Below are positions 19,010 to 27,898 of a stretch of DNA of 64,000 bases, piece after piece. The notes below the pieces were generated by a model, which was not told the DNA's origin, did not search any database, and saw nothing but the letters and a program-made list of their open reading frames with translations. The position numbers were made by a program, and so were the translations under genes. The DNA is from Sarcodiotheca gaudichaudii (taxonomy: Eukaryota; Rhodophyta; Florideophyceae; Gigartinales; Solieriaceae): NCBI GenBank assembly GCA_032355985.1, contig JAUKVZ010000003.1, positions 372,001 through 436,000 of the forward strand, given 5' to 3'. Numbering within the stretch: position 1 is the first letter of the stretch; each line of letters begins with the position of its first letter.

Positions 19010-19897
19010 ATGTCCTCCGCCGCCAGCACGATTTCAATGAAGCGCGACGCGCCGATCCCCACGTGGTTCGGCGTGGGCGGACGCGCTGATCTCTACGCCG
19101 AACCGGCGAACATCGAAGAGCTTGCTGAGATTTCGACGACGCATGCGCCCGTTCGCATCCTCGGCGATGGCGCCAACCTGCTCGTTGATGATGAAGGCGT
19201 CGATGGCGTCGTCATCAGCCTCACGCGCATGAACAGCTGGCGCACGCTTGATGAGCACGGCCGCATCGAAGCGGATGCGGGCGTCAATCTTCCGAAGCTG
19301 CTGATCGAGACGGCTCGCGACGGATTGGCCGGGCTTGAGGGCCTTGCAGGCATTCCCGCGACGCTCGGCGGCGCGCTTCGCATGAACGCGGGGGGCGCGT
19401 TTGGCGAGATCGCCGATGTCGTTCAAAACGTACGCGTGATGGATCGGGACGGGCGCATCAGTCAGCGAAATCGGAAGGACATCCCTTTCAAGTACCGCGC
19501 GTCGGGGCTGGAGGATGTGATCATCCTCGGCGCCGAACTGAAGCTGACGCCGGAGCCGACGGACGCCGTGCGCACGCGCCTCAAGCATGCGATGCAGCAC
19601 AAGAAGAACTCGCAGCCGCTGGCTGACAAATCCGCCGGTTGCGTCTTCAAGAATCCGATCGTCGATGGCGAGCGCACCAGCGCCGGTCGCATCATTGATG
19701 AATCCGGCTGCAAGGGGCTGACGGTTGGCGGCGCCCGCGTCTCGGAAGTGCACGCCAACTTCATTGTCACGGAAACGGGCTGCCGTGCGCAGGACATCAT
19801 CGAACTGCTCGCCTGCGTCGCAAATATCGTGCGCGAGAAGACGGGCGTCGAACTGGAGCGCGAGGTTGTCATCTGGAGACGGGGGGAGACATCATGA
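19010..19897 (+). CDS. murB: UDP-N-acetylenolpyruvoylglucosamine reductase MurB
   Basis: MurB is an FAD- and NADPH-dependent enzyme that makes UDP-N-acetylmuramic acid. The product has 295 residues. The FAD-binding elements PTWFGVGGRADLY, ILGDGANLLVDDEGVDGVV and GLAGIPATLGGALRMNAGG are clear. The proton-donor site reads KSAGCVFKNP with Cys211, where the E. coli enzyme has Ser229. The conserved C-terminal HANFIVTETG is present, followed by a final helix with EREVVIW. The gene lies 12 bp after murC and overlaps ddl by 4 bp. Confidence 0.95.
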   Translation: MSSAASTISMKRDAPIPTWFGVGGRADLYAEPANIEELAEISTTHAPVRILGDGANLLVDDEGVDGVVISLTRMNSWRTLDEHGRIEADAGVNLPKLLIETARDGLAGLEGLAGIPATLGGALRMNAGGAFGEIADVVQNVRVMDRDGRISQRNRKDIPFKYRASGLEDVIILGAELKLTPEPTDAVRTRLKHAMQHKKNSQPLADKSAGCVFKNPIVDGERTSAGRIIDESGCKGLTVGGARVSEVHANFIVTETGCRAQDIIELLACVANIVREKTGVELEREVVIWRRGETS

Positions 19898-20850
19898 GAG
19901 TCCTCGTGCTGGGCGGCGGCCCTGATGGCGAACGCGATGTCAGCATCAACAGCGCCACGCGCGTCGCCGAAGCGTTGAAGCGCACACAGGAATATGACGT
20001 TGCGCTTGAGATCATCGACCGACTCACCATCGAAGAGCTTCGCGCGACGCCAGGCGATGTGATCGTGCCCATGCTTCACGGTCCGTGGGGCGAAGGCGGC
20101 GCGTTGCAGGATTTGCTCGTCACCGATGGACGTCCGTTTGCAGGCAGTCTGCCGGGTCCGGCGCGCCTGGCGATGGACAAAGTCGCCACGAAGTGCATCG
20201 CCGCACGTATGGGCGCATCAACGACGACGACCTGCGTGCTGAACGCGGCCGATCCCGTCTGCCCCCTGCCGCTTCCGGTGGTCATCAAGCCGATACATGA
20301 AGGCTCGACGCTGGGTCTATATGTCTGCCGCACGCAGGATGACTGGCGCGCCGCGCATGAGGCCAGCTCCGCCAGCGGACGCGCATGCATGGTTGAGCCC
20401 TGTATCGCCGGGCGCGAGCTGACCGTCGGCATTCTCGATGGCAAGGCGCTGCCCGTCATCGAGATCACGCCTGCCGACGGGCTGTATGACTACGAAGCCA
20501 AGTATGCGCGCAGCGACACGTCATACAAGGTGAACCCATCGCTGCCTTCCGGACTTGGCGAGCGCATCTGTGATGAGTCAGAACGATTGTGCGCAGCGCT
20601 TGGCGTGCGCCATATCGCGCGCACTGATTACATGCTCGATGAGGCAGGCGAGCCCTGGCTGCTTGAGGTGAATACGACGCCTGGATTTACGGATCATTCT
20701 CTCGTGCCCATGGCCGCCGCCGGCGCGCCGGATGGCGGCTACGACATGCCCACCCTGTGCGCCCGGCTCGTTGAGCTGGCTCTGCGCGACGCCGACGGAG
20801 CGGCGGCCGCGACTGCGAACGCACACACCAAGGAGAAAGTCACACGATGA
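19894..20850 (+). CDS. ddl: D-alanine--D-alanine ligase
   Basis: Ddl is an ATP-grasp enzyme that joins two D-alanines for the peptidoglycan stem. The product has 318 residues, normal length. It begins MRVLVLGGGPDGERDVSINS, the usual Ddl N-terminus. Further motifs are PMLHGPWGEGGALQDLL, PVVIKPIHEGSTLG and EPCIAGRELTVGILDGKALP. It ends with DYMLDEAGEPWLLEVNTTPG, which holds the metal-binding Glu/Asn. It overlaps murB upstream and the ftsQ-like gene downstream, each by 4 bp, so translation is tightly coupled. Confidence 0.95.
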   Translation: MRVLVLGGGPDGERDVSINSATRVAEALKRTQEYDVALEIIDRLTIEELRATPGDVIVPMLHGPWGEGGALQDLLVTDGRPFAGSLPGPARLAMDKVATKCIAARMGASTTTTCVLNAADPVCPLPLPVVIKPIHEGSTLGLYVCRTQDDWRAAHEASSASGRACMVEPCIAGRELTVGILDGKALPVIEITPADGLYDYEAKYARSDTSYKVNPSLPSGLGERICDESERLCAALGVRHIARTDYMLDEAGEPWLLEVNTTPGFTDHSLVPMAAAGAPDGGYDMPTLCARLVELALRDADGAAAATANAHTKEKVTR

Positions 20851-21737
20851 CACTGAGCAGCATCATGGAGGATCGCGATCAGGTCAGGCGATGGGCCTTT
20901 CGAGGAGGCGCCATCGCGCTGCTCGCCCTGCTGATCGGCGGCGGCGTGCTCGGCCTCAAGCCATTGCGCGCCCGCGCCGCTGCGCTGCGCTCTGATCCGC
21001 TGATCGTGCAGTTCGACTGGCCGGTGGTTCACGGCGCCAGATCGGAGAATCTCCCGCAGACGTGGATGCCGGAAAGCGAACAGTGGCAGCTCGAACAGCT
21101 GGTCGCCGCGACCGTCTCACCCGATCCATTCGATGCCGACTCACTGGCCGTGGCGCAGCGCACGCTGCAGGAGACGGGCTGGTTCGCCAGCGAAGTCACC
21201 GTTCAGCGCCGGCCCGGCGGCGTCATCCATGTTCAGGGCGTCTGGCGCGTACCCGCCGGTGTCGTGCGCGATGGGGCTGTCGATCGACTCGTCGCCACGG
21301 GCGGCGAACTGCTGCGGCTTGAGTATGCCGCGGGAAGCGCGGGCGGCCTGCGCGTCATCACCGGCGCTTTCGCAGGCCCGCCTCCGGGGCCCAATGGCGG
21401 GCTGGAGTATGGCGCCACCTGGGTCGGCAGCGACGTCAGCGCATCACTGACGCTGCTGTCACATCTGCGCAATACGAGCGCATGGGAGTATGTCACCGGC
21501 ATTGACGCATCGCGTCATCGTCGCGATGGCAAGCTGACCATCCTTCTGACCGATGGCGCCCGCGCCGTCTGGGGCGGCGCTCCGGGGCAGCTCAATCCGG
21601 GCGAACAGTCCGACGACATCAAGCTTCGTCGCCTTGAAAAGCTCGTCTCCGATCCGACGTGGATCAACGCGGGCCGACCGACGATCGAGCTCTACACTCC
21701 CTACATGTTCATCGATGAGAGCGCCGGCAGTGGATGA
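20847..21737 (+). CDS. FtsQ-like bitopic membrane protein
   Basis: The product has 296 residues. A short cytoplasmic N-terminus is followed by one membrane helix (GGAIALLALLIGGGVLGL, about 19-36) and a periplasmic part. LAVAQRTLQETGWFASEVTV, followed by HVQGVWRVPAGVV, resembles the POTRA/beta-domain wording of FtsQ/DivIB (L...GWF..a.V.r). Position right after murC-murB-ddl matches ftsQ in dcw clusters. Overall similarity to classical FtsQ is weak, so the call rests mainly on topology and context. It overlaps ddl by 4 bp and the next gene by about 20 bp. Confidence 0.6.
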   Translation: MTLSSIMEDRDQVRRWAFRGGAIALLALLIGGGVLGLKPLRARAAALRSDPLIVQFDWPVVHGARSENLPQTWMPESEQWQLEQLVAATVSPDPFDADSLAVAQRTLQETGWFASEVTVQRRPGGVIHVQGVWRVPAGVVRDGAVDRLVATGGELLRLEYAAGSAGGLRVITGAFAGPPPGPNGGLEYGATWVGSDVSASLTLLSHLRNTSAWEYVTGIDASRHRRDGKLTILLTDGARAVWGGAPGQLNPGEQSDDIKLRRLEKLVSDPTWINAGRPTIELYTPYMFIDESAGSG

Positions 21738-22503
21738 TCAGCCGGAGGAATCGCAGGCTGCGATCCGCGCCGCACGAAAGCGTGAGGCGCGACGCCATGA
21801 ACGCGCACTTCGCGCGGAAATGCGCCGCAGGCGCTTCGCCCATCGGCGCGGCGAGCCTCGCCTCTTCGTCTTCCTCTGGTCCGTCTACCTGCTCATCGGC
21901 GCATCAGTGACGATCCTCTCCGTGCGCATTCTCGGAAGCGCCGATGCGCGGCTCTTCCGTCCCGCTTCAACGGCCTTCCTCGTGCTGCTTGCGGCCGGGC
22001 TCACCGTGCTCTGGCCGCTCGTGCGACTCAGCCAGGCCCGGCCCAGCCGCCCGGTGCGCTCCACGCTTGTCGACATCTTTGTGCTGGGCGTCCTGACGCA
22101 GGCAGTCGTGGCGCCGCTCAAGCTGCCCACGGCATGGCGCTGGGAGGTGATCGCCGGTGTCGATGTGCTGCTGCTGTCCTGGATGACGCTCGTGGGCGTG
22201 CTGGTGCTCATCGGTATCGCCGGTGAGGCAAACATGGGCCGCACATGGCTGATGATCGCCTGCCTGCTGATGGTCGGCTTTGCGCCGCTGGCGACGATCC
22301 TGGCGCATCGATTCGGCCACACGCCGCCCCAGTGGTTCAACATCCTCTCGCCATTTACGGGCGTCTTCGAGTTGACCAGCGCCCCGAGCGGATTATCTGC
22401 GCGCATGACCCGCACCGAGTGGATCTGCACGCTGGCGCCCGGAATGCTGGGCGCCATCGGCATCGGAGTTGGCGCCGCAGTGATGCGGAAGCCTCGGCCC
22501 TAG
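21715..22503 (+). CDS. Integral membrane protein, unknown function
   Basis: The product has 262 residues. A very basic N-terminal region (about 10-50, rich in Arg, e.g. RKREARRHERALRAEMRRRR) is followed by about six membrane helices such as LFVFLWSVYLLIGASVTIL and STAFLVLLAAGLTVLWPLV, then segments around 130-175 and a final helix ending in AVMRKPRP. I do not recognise a family. ATG 21715 lies inside the end of the ftsQ-like gene; GTG 21730 is an alternative. It ends the murC operon, so a cell-envelope role is a reasonable guess. Confidence 0.6.
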   Translation: MRAPAVDDQPEESQAAIRAARKREARRHERALRAEMRRRRFAHRRGEPRLFVFLWSVYLLIGASVTILSVRILGSADARLFRPASTAFLVLLAAGLTVLWPLVRLSQARPSRPVRSTLVDIFVLGVLTQAVVAPLKLPTAWRWEVIAGVDVLLLSWMTLVGVLVLIGIAGEANMGRTWLMIACLLMVGFAPLATILAHRFGHTPPQWFNILSPFTGVFELTSAPSGLSARMTRTEWICTLAPGMLGAIGIGVGAAVMRKPRP

Positions 22504-22651
22504 CGCCTCTGCCGCCCCGTCCGGACACGCCATGGCCGGTTTCGCACCCTTGTGTGAAATCTTCGGTACAAACAAGCCAACTCAAGGTGGTCCTTCGGCC
22601 TGTGTGAAGGGCGCCGGACCGAGTTCACATCCCTCCCGGAGGCTCTCGCAC

Positions 22652-24688
22652 ATGAAACTTATTTCATTCGCTCTCATCGCAGCGTGCGCAGGCGGCCAGC
22701 TTGCCGCCACTGCGATAGCGCAGGACACAACACCCATGATCTCGAGAGAGACGCTCTTCAGTAATCCCGAGCGTGCGCAGGCGCGCATCAGCCCCGACGG
22801 CGAGCATCTGTCCTTCCTCGCCCCGGTCGATGGCGTCCTCAATGTCTGGGTCGCGCCCATCGATCAGCCGGACAAGGCAAAGGCCATCACATCCGACACC
22901 GGCCGCGGCGTCCGCAATCACTCGTGGTCGTTCAATAACGATCACATCTTCTACTTGCAGGACACGGACGGCGACGAAAACTGGCGCGTCTACTCGACTG
23001 ACATCGAGACGGGCGAGACGATCGATCTCACGCCCTACGACGGCGTCGCGGCGCAGATCCAGTCCGTCAGCCAGGATCATCCCGATGAAATCCTCGTCGG
23101 CCTCAATGATCGCGTCTCCTACTTCCACGATCTCTATCGCATCAACGTTCGCACGGGCGAGCGCGAACTCGTCCAGGAGCATCCCGGCACGATCGAAGGC
23201 GCCTTCGTCGCCAACTTCGTGACGGACAGCGATTACAACGTGCTCTTCGCCTACACCATCAATCCAAAGGGCGGCGCCGGCATGTATCGCAAGGATGGCG
23301 ACAGCTGGGAAGCCTGGGCCGACATCGCGCCCGAGGACATGCTCACCACGGCGCCCGCAGGCGTCGATCGCTCCGGCAAGCTGCTGTACATGGTCGACAG
23401 CCGCGGCCGCAACACCAGCGCGCTGACCGCCACCGATCTCGAAACGGGCGACTCCATCGTCGTCGCCGAGAACTACAAGGCTGATGTCAGCGGCGCCATG
23501 GGCGATCCGAAGACCGATCGCGTGCAGGCCGTGTCATTCAACTATGACCGCGTCGAGTGGGTTGTTCTTGATGATTCGATCCGCGACGACATGGAGAAGG
23601 TTCGCTCCGTCGCCGATGGCGACTTCGGCGTCAGCGCCCGTTCGCTTGATGACCAGGACTGGATCGTCGCCTACCAGATGGATCAGGGCCCGGTTCGCTA
23701 TTACCACTACGATCGCGCCAACAAGAAGGCCAACTTCCTGTTCACCAATCGACCGGCGCTTGAGAGCCTGCCGCTTGCGCAGATGCATCCTGAGATCATC
23801 AAGTCACGCGACGGTATGAATCTTGTTTCTTATCTCACACTGCCCGTCAGCGCCGATCCGGATGGCGATGGACGTCCCGACGAGGCGCTGCCGATGGTGC
23901 TCTTCGTCCATGGCGGCCCCTGGGCGCGTGACTCATGGGGATACAACCCCTATCACCAGTGGCTCGCCAATCGCGGCTACGCCGTGCTCAGCGTCAACTT
24001 CCGTGGCTCCACCGGCTTCGGCAAGAAGTTCATCAACGCCGCCGACGGCGAGTGGTCCGGCAAAATGCATGACGATCTCATCGACGCCGTCGACTGGGCC
24101 GTCAAGCGCAACATCGCCGATCCCGATCGCGTCGGCATCATGGGCGGCAGCTACGGCGGCTACGCCACGCTCGCCGGTCTGACGTTCACGCCCGACTTCT
24201 TCGCCTGCGGCGTCGACATCGTCGGCCCCTCAAGCCTCGTCACGCTGATGGAAAACATCCCCGACTACTGGCGTCCCTTCAGCCCCGTGCTGAACCAGCG
24301 CGTCGGCGATGTGAACACCGAAGAGGGTCGTGCCGAACTACTGAAGCGCTCGCCGCTGACGCACGCGGACAAGATCGTCAAGCCTCTGCTCATCGGTCAG
24401 GGCGCCAACGATCCGCGCGTGACGAAGATCGAGTCTGATCAGATCGTCGAGACCATGATGAAGAAGAAGATCCCGGTGACGTATGTCGTCTTCCCCGATG
24501 AAGGCCACGGCTGGGCCCGTCCGGAAAACAACCTCGCGTTCAACGCCGTCACCGAGGCGTTCCTCGCCGAGCATCTTGGCGGACGCTACGAGCCGGTCGA
24601 TGATGACTTTGAAGGCTCCAGCATCGAAGTCGAAGAGGGCGCAGAGCTTGTGCCCGGCGTCGCCGGCGCACTGCCCAGCGGCGTGTAA
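22652..24688 (+). CDS. S9-family (prolyl oligopeptidase type) secreted peptidase
   Basis: The product has 678 residues with a signal peptide (MKLISFALIAACAGGQLAAT, cleavage near AIA-QD). The middle is a beta-propeller-like region with ARISPDGEHLSFLAPVDGVL and repeated blades. The C-terminal alpha/beta-hydrolase domain has the oxyanion segment LFVHGGPWARDSWGYNPYHQ, nucleophile Ser500 in GSYGGYAT, an Asp in GANDPRVTK and a His in PDEGHGWARPENN. This is the acylaminoacyl/dipeptidyl-peptidase branch of S9. A good GGAGG lies 9 nt before ATG 22652; a longer frame upstream lacks a signal peptide. A shared terminator follows. Confidence 0.92.
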   Translation: MKLISFALIAACAGGQLAATAIAQDTTPMISRETLFSNPERAQARISPDGEHLSFLAPVDGVLNVWVAPIDQPDKAKAITSDTGRGVRNHSWSFNNDHIFYLQDTDGDENWRVYSTDIETGETIDLTPYDGVAAQIQSVSQDHPDEILVGLNDRVSYFHDLYRINVRTGERELVQEHPGTIEGAFVANFVTDSDYNVLFAYTINPKGGAGMYRKDGDSWEAWADIAPEDMLTTAPAGVDRSGKLLYMVDSRGRNTSALTATDLETGDSIVVAENYKADVSGAMGDPKTDRVQAVSFNYDRVEWVVLDDSIRDDMEKVRSVADGDFGVSARSLDDQDWIVAYQMDQGPVRYYHYDRANKKANFLFTNRPALESLPLAQMHPEIIKSRDGMNLVSYLTLPVSADPDGDGRPDEALPMVLFVHGGPWARDSWGYNPYHQWLANRGYAVLSVNFRGSTGFGKKFINAADGEWSGKMHDDLIDAVDWAVKRNIADPDRVGIMGGSYGGYATLAGLTFTPDFFACGVDIVGPSSLVTLMENIPDYWRPFSPVLNQRVGDVNTEEGRAELLKRSPLTHADKIVKPLLIGQGANDPRVTKIESDQIVETMMKKKIPVTYVVFPDEGHGWARPENNLAFNAVTEAFLAEHLGGRYEPVDDDFEGSSIEVEEGAELVPGVAGALPSGV

Positions 24689-24711
24689 GTTCGATCGTTC
24701 CGTTTGAAACC

Positions 24712-24745
24712 GAAGCGCCCGTGGCCCTTGCCGCGGGCGCTTTTC
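24712..24745 (+). terminator. Bidirectional rho-independent terminator
   Basis: AGCGCCCG (24714-24721) pairs with CGGGCGCT (24734-24741). TTTTC follows on the plus strand, and a shorter GGTTTC on the minus. It lies in the 66-bp gap between two convergent genes and probably serves both. Confidence 0.65.
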
Positions 24746-24754
24746 ATTGCGCCA

Positions 24755-26761
24755 TCAGCGAGAACCGATGACGCGATCCGTCTTGATGTCCACCCACACT
24801 TCAGTGGCGCCATCACCCGGTTCAAAGACCGCATGCAGCACCACCTGACTGCCTCGCGGCGCCAGTTCCAGCATGACGACATCGCCTTCATGGCCGGCGT
24901 CGCGCATCGTCTGAAGAAGGGCAAGCAGATCGACATGATTGTCGCGCAGCAGCGACTGGACGATCAGGGCGCTGGTGAATCTCGCTCGATCGGCGATCTG
25001 CACCTCGTCGGATTCCAGCTTCTCGCCGCTCGATCCGTCGTAGATCGCGCGATCCACGACGCCTCGAACTGATGTCATCGATTCGGCCACGATCGTGTCA
25101 TCGCTGATGCGTTCGACGCGCAGAAGCTGAGCGGCCGATTCATCCGCCGCGTTTGCCGCCACATCCTCGACGCTCTCCAATGTCTCGACTGGCTCCTCAT
25201 CCGGCTCAGGACCAACAGGCCCCTGCGCGACATCGGCAATGGGCGTCAGTGTCTTCGCATCCATCAAAATGCGATGCGAACCTTCCTCAGATCGAAGATC
25301 CACGGCGATCAGCAACTCATCGCCATCATCGACAACCTCCATCCGGTATGCGCGATCGGCATCCACATCGACGACCGCCGACTCCATCGCCGCATGCACA
25401 TCGATGGGCTGTTCAGCAAGCAACTTCCGGAAGGCCTTCATGTCATTGCGCGTCTGCTTGTCGATGCTCTCCTTCGTTCGCTCAAAGGCGTATCCCCTGC
25501 TCGGATCGACTGTGAAGATGATGTGCTTCTTGCCTTTGCGATTAAGCAGCCGCACGACATGCAGAGGCTTGCCCGCCTCATCCGTCTCCTCAACGCTGAT
25601 GAAGCGCGCCGAAAGCTCGTTGGACATCGCCACGCGCGCCGACTGAGCGAGCGTCGAAGGATTGGCCCCGGCGCCCTCCGGCGTCGGATCGATAAACACT
25701 TCCTCACCCGTCATCGCGTCGAAGGTCGCCTGTCTGGCGGCGCCCTCATCTTCGATCACCGTCGCATCCACCAGCAGCGAACCATTCTCGATGCGCAGCT
25801 CCATCGCCTCGACTTCCATCGACTCAGGCGTCGGCGCCAGGCGGCTGAAGACAGTCTTCATGTTCGAGCCCGGCGTGCGCACACGCGCATGCAGCCGCTT
25901 CGTCGACACCGAAAGCGCGGGACCGTACTTGATCACCTCGGCGCCGAAGGAATCAGGGCCCACGGCGTTCAGGTACAGCTGCTCCGCCAGCGTGCCGCCA
26001 TTGAGTGAAATCCGCACCTGATACGTCGAACCGCTTGCATTGGCGCGGCGGACGCTGACAAGCTCGCCTTCCGGCTCAATCGCGCGGGCGCGATCAATCG
26101 CCATCGTCAGCAGCTCGTTGGCCGTAAATACCGGCGCCACTTCAGGAATGCCGGTGTACGTGTATTCGCCCGTGGCGACGTTGTACATCAGCTCTTCATT
26201 ACCAGTGACATCCTGCACCAGCGCCGCGATGTACAGCTGTCCATTTTGCAGCAGAAACTCGACGTAGTAAATCGACGTCTCCGGCAGGATGTCGCGCACG
26301 ATCAGAATCGCGTCATCCATGTCAAGGCCGCTCTTCTCGATCGCCTTGCGAAGCATGGAGAACTGGCGCGACTGCGGCCGCGAGTACGTCGTCTGATCCG
26401 TCGTGTAGATCCCTGTCGCCGGCGGCTCGACCGTCGGGCTGTACAGAATCCGATTGCCCCGTTTGATGATGTCGACCTGGTACACCGTGCCAAACTTGCG
26501 AACCGCGATGCCTGTCGAGATGACCACACCTTTGGGCGCGATCGCCAGCGCCTTGTCGATGGCGCGAAAGACGCGTGTGCCCGAACTCATCGGCGCCGCC
26601 GAGAGTTGCGAAGGCGCCGGATTCAAAAGGGGCGCTGGCTCGTTGTAGATCGGCTCGTAGTCCGAGTTAATCTCGATGTCGATGCCGGCCGGTGCGGTCG
26701 CCGCTCCGAGCGTCGCAATCCACGCCAGCGCCATCAGGAACACAACTGTCTTCAAACGCAT
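24755..26761 (-). CDS. Secreted multi-repeat protein with PepSY-like units
   Basis: The product has about 668 residues. A signal peptide (MRLKTVVFLMALAWIATLGA) is followed by Pro-rich text and then roughly six or seven loosely repeated units of 70-90 residues. Each is a helix such as FRAIDKALAIAPKGVV, FSMLRKAIEKSGLDMDDA or LTMAIDRARAIEPEGELV. It is followed by strands of the type YQVDIIKRGNRILY, YYVEFLLQNGQLYIAALV or YQVRISLNGGTLAEQLYLN. This helix-plus-strand repeat resembles PepSY. I know no characterised relative. ATG 26761 has GGAGAGG 9 nt upstream; ATG 26770 is possible. Export to periplasm or surface is predicted. Confidence 0.7.
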   Translation of the reverse strand: MRLKTVVFLMALAWIATLGAATAPAGIDIEINSDYEPIYNEPAPLLNPAPSQLSAAPMSSGTRVFRAIDKALAIAPKGVVISTGIAVRKFGTVYQVDIIKRGNRILYSPTVEPPATGIYTTDQTTYSRPQSRQFSMLRKAIEKSGLDMDDAILIVRDILPETSIYYVEFLLQNGQLYIAALVQDVTGNEELMYNVATGEYTYTGIPEVAPVFTANELLTMAIDRARAIEPEGELVSVRRANASGSTYQVRISLNGGTLAEQLYLNAVGPDSFGAEVIKYGPALSVSTKRLHARVRTPGSNMKTVFSRLAPTPESMEVEAMELRIENGSLLVDATVIEDEGAARQATFDAMTGEEVFIDPTPEGAGANPSTLAQSARVAMSNELSARFISVEETDEAGKPLHVVRLLNRKGKKHIIFTVDPSRGYAFERTKESIDKQTRNDMKAFRKLLAEQPIDVHAAMESAVVDVDADRAYRMEVVDDGDELLIAVDLRSEEGSHRILMDAKTLTPIADVAQGPVGPEPDEEPVETLESVEDVAANAADESAAQLLRVERISDDTIVAESMTSVRGVVDRAIYDGSSGEKLESDEVQIADRARFTSALIVQSLLRDNHVDLLALLQTMRDAGHEGDVVMLELAPRGSQVVLHAVFEPGDGATEVWVDIKTDRVIGSR

Positions 26762-26810
26762 CTGATTCATCCTCTCCATCCCGTCGCCGCCGTGAACGCG
26801 GGATGACTCA

Positions 26811-27845
26811 TTATTCGCTCTCAAAGAGGGCGTCGGATCCAACATTGATGTCAAAACCGAAGCGCTCCGCCGCAATTGGGGTGAGCTCCCGGCCTCGGCG
26901 CGTCCGCGCCAGGAAGCCGCGCTGCAGCAGATAGGGCTCGACAACGTCGCCCAGCGTGCCCGCATCCTCACCCATCGTCGCGGCGATCGCCTCCAGACCC
27001 ACCGGCCCGCCGCGATATGTCTCCGCAATCGTGCGCAGATACGCACGATCAAGCTCATCCAATCCGTATTCGTCCACACCCTCAAGCGCTAATGCCTGCT
27101 GCGCCACTTCATCGGCAAGCACGCCATCGGCTCGCACCTGCGAGTAATCACGCACCCGCCGCAGCAGCCGGTTCGCCACACGCGGCGTGCCCCGCGAACG
27201 CCCCGCAATCAGATGCAGCGCACTCTCCGGCATGCCCGAAAGCTCCAGCCGCTCGCACGAACGACGCAGAATCTCGAACAGCTCATCGGGATCGTAATAG
27301 CGCAGATGATGTGTGATCCCGAACCGGCCGCGCATCGGCGCACTGACCAGTCCCGATCGCGTCGTCGCGCCGATCAGCGTGAAGGGCTTGAGCTGAATGG
27401 AAAGCGTGCGAGCATGCATGCCCGAATCGACGGATACATCAATCCGGAAGTCCTCCATCGCCGGATAGATGAACTCCTCGACTGCCGGCGGCAGCCGATG
27501 AATCTCATCAATGAAGAGCACATCGCCGGCGCTCAGCTTCGTCAGCGCCCCCACCAGATCCGACCCGCGTGTCAGCGCCGGGCCGGAGGTCAGATGAACG
27601 CGCACGCCCATCTCCTCGGCGATCAGATGCGCCATCGTCGTCTTGCCCAGCCCCGGAGGGCCATCCAGCAGCACGTGATCCATGGGCTCGGAGCGCTGCT
27701 TCACCGCCTCGACGGCGATCCGGATCCGCTCCACAAGCTCAGCCTGGCCGACGAACTCCGTCAGTCGCCGAGGCCGCAGCGAATAATTCGCCTGCTCGTC
27801 GATCGGCGAGACCGCCTCCGGCGTGATGATGCGCTCCGTGGCCAT
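26811..27845 (-). CDS. ruvB: Holliday junction DNA helicase RuvB
   Basis: RuvB is the hexameric AAA+ motor that drives branch migration with RuvA. The product has 344 residues. Walker A GPPGLGKT is at 62-69, Walker B FIDEIHRLPP around 111-120, sensor GATTRSGLVSAPMRGRFG, and the winged-helix C-domain has EPYLLQRGFLARTRRGRELT. ATG 27845 was selected over an upstream Met because the family begins M-x-x-E-R; TACACT lies 10 nt before it. It sits apart from ruvC (3691-4212), and ruvA is not in the window. Confidence 0.96.
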   Translation of the reverse strand: MATERIITPEAVSPIDEQANYSLRPRRLTEFVGQAELVERIRIAVEAVKQRSEPMDHVLLDGPPGLGKTTMAHLIAEEMGVRVHLTSGPALTRGSDLVGALTKLSAGDVLFIDEIHRLPPAVEEFIYPAMEDFRIDVSVDSGMHARTLSIQLKPFTLIGATTRSGLVSAPMRGRFGITHHLRYYDPDELFEILRRSCERLELSGMPESALHLIAGRSRGTPRVANRLLRRVRDYSQVRADGVLADEVAQQALALEGVDEYGLDELDRAYLRTIAETYRGGPVGLEAIAATMGEDAGTLGDVVEPYLLQRGFLARTRRGRELTPIAAERFGFDINVGSDALFESE

Positions 27846-27898
27846 GAAGAGCCGCAGTGTACGCCACGCCCGCCCCGCGTCACGCGTCAACTCCAGCC

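Noticed and set aside
22560-22630. Riboswitch in the leader of the S9 peptidase gene
   Set aside because: A GGTCC/GGACC pairing can be drawn, but I could match it to no known aptamer and the gap is only 148 bp.
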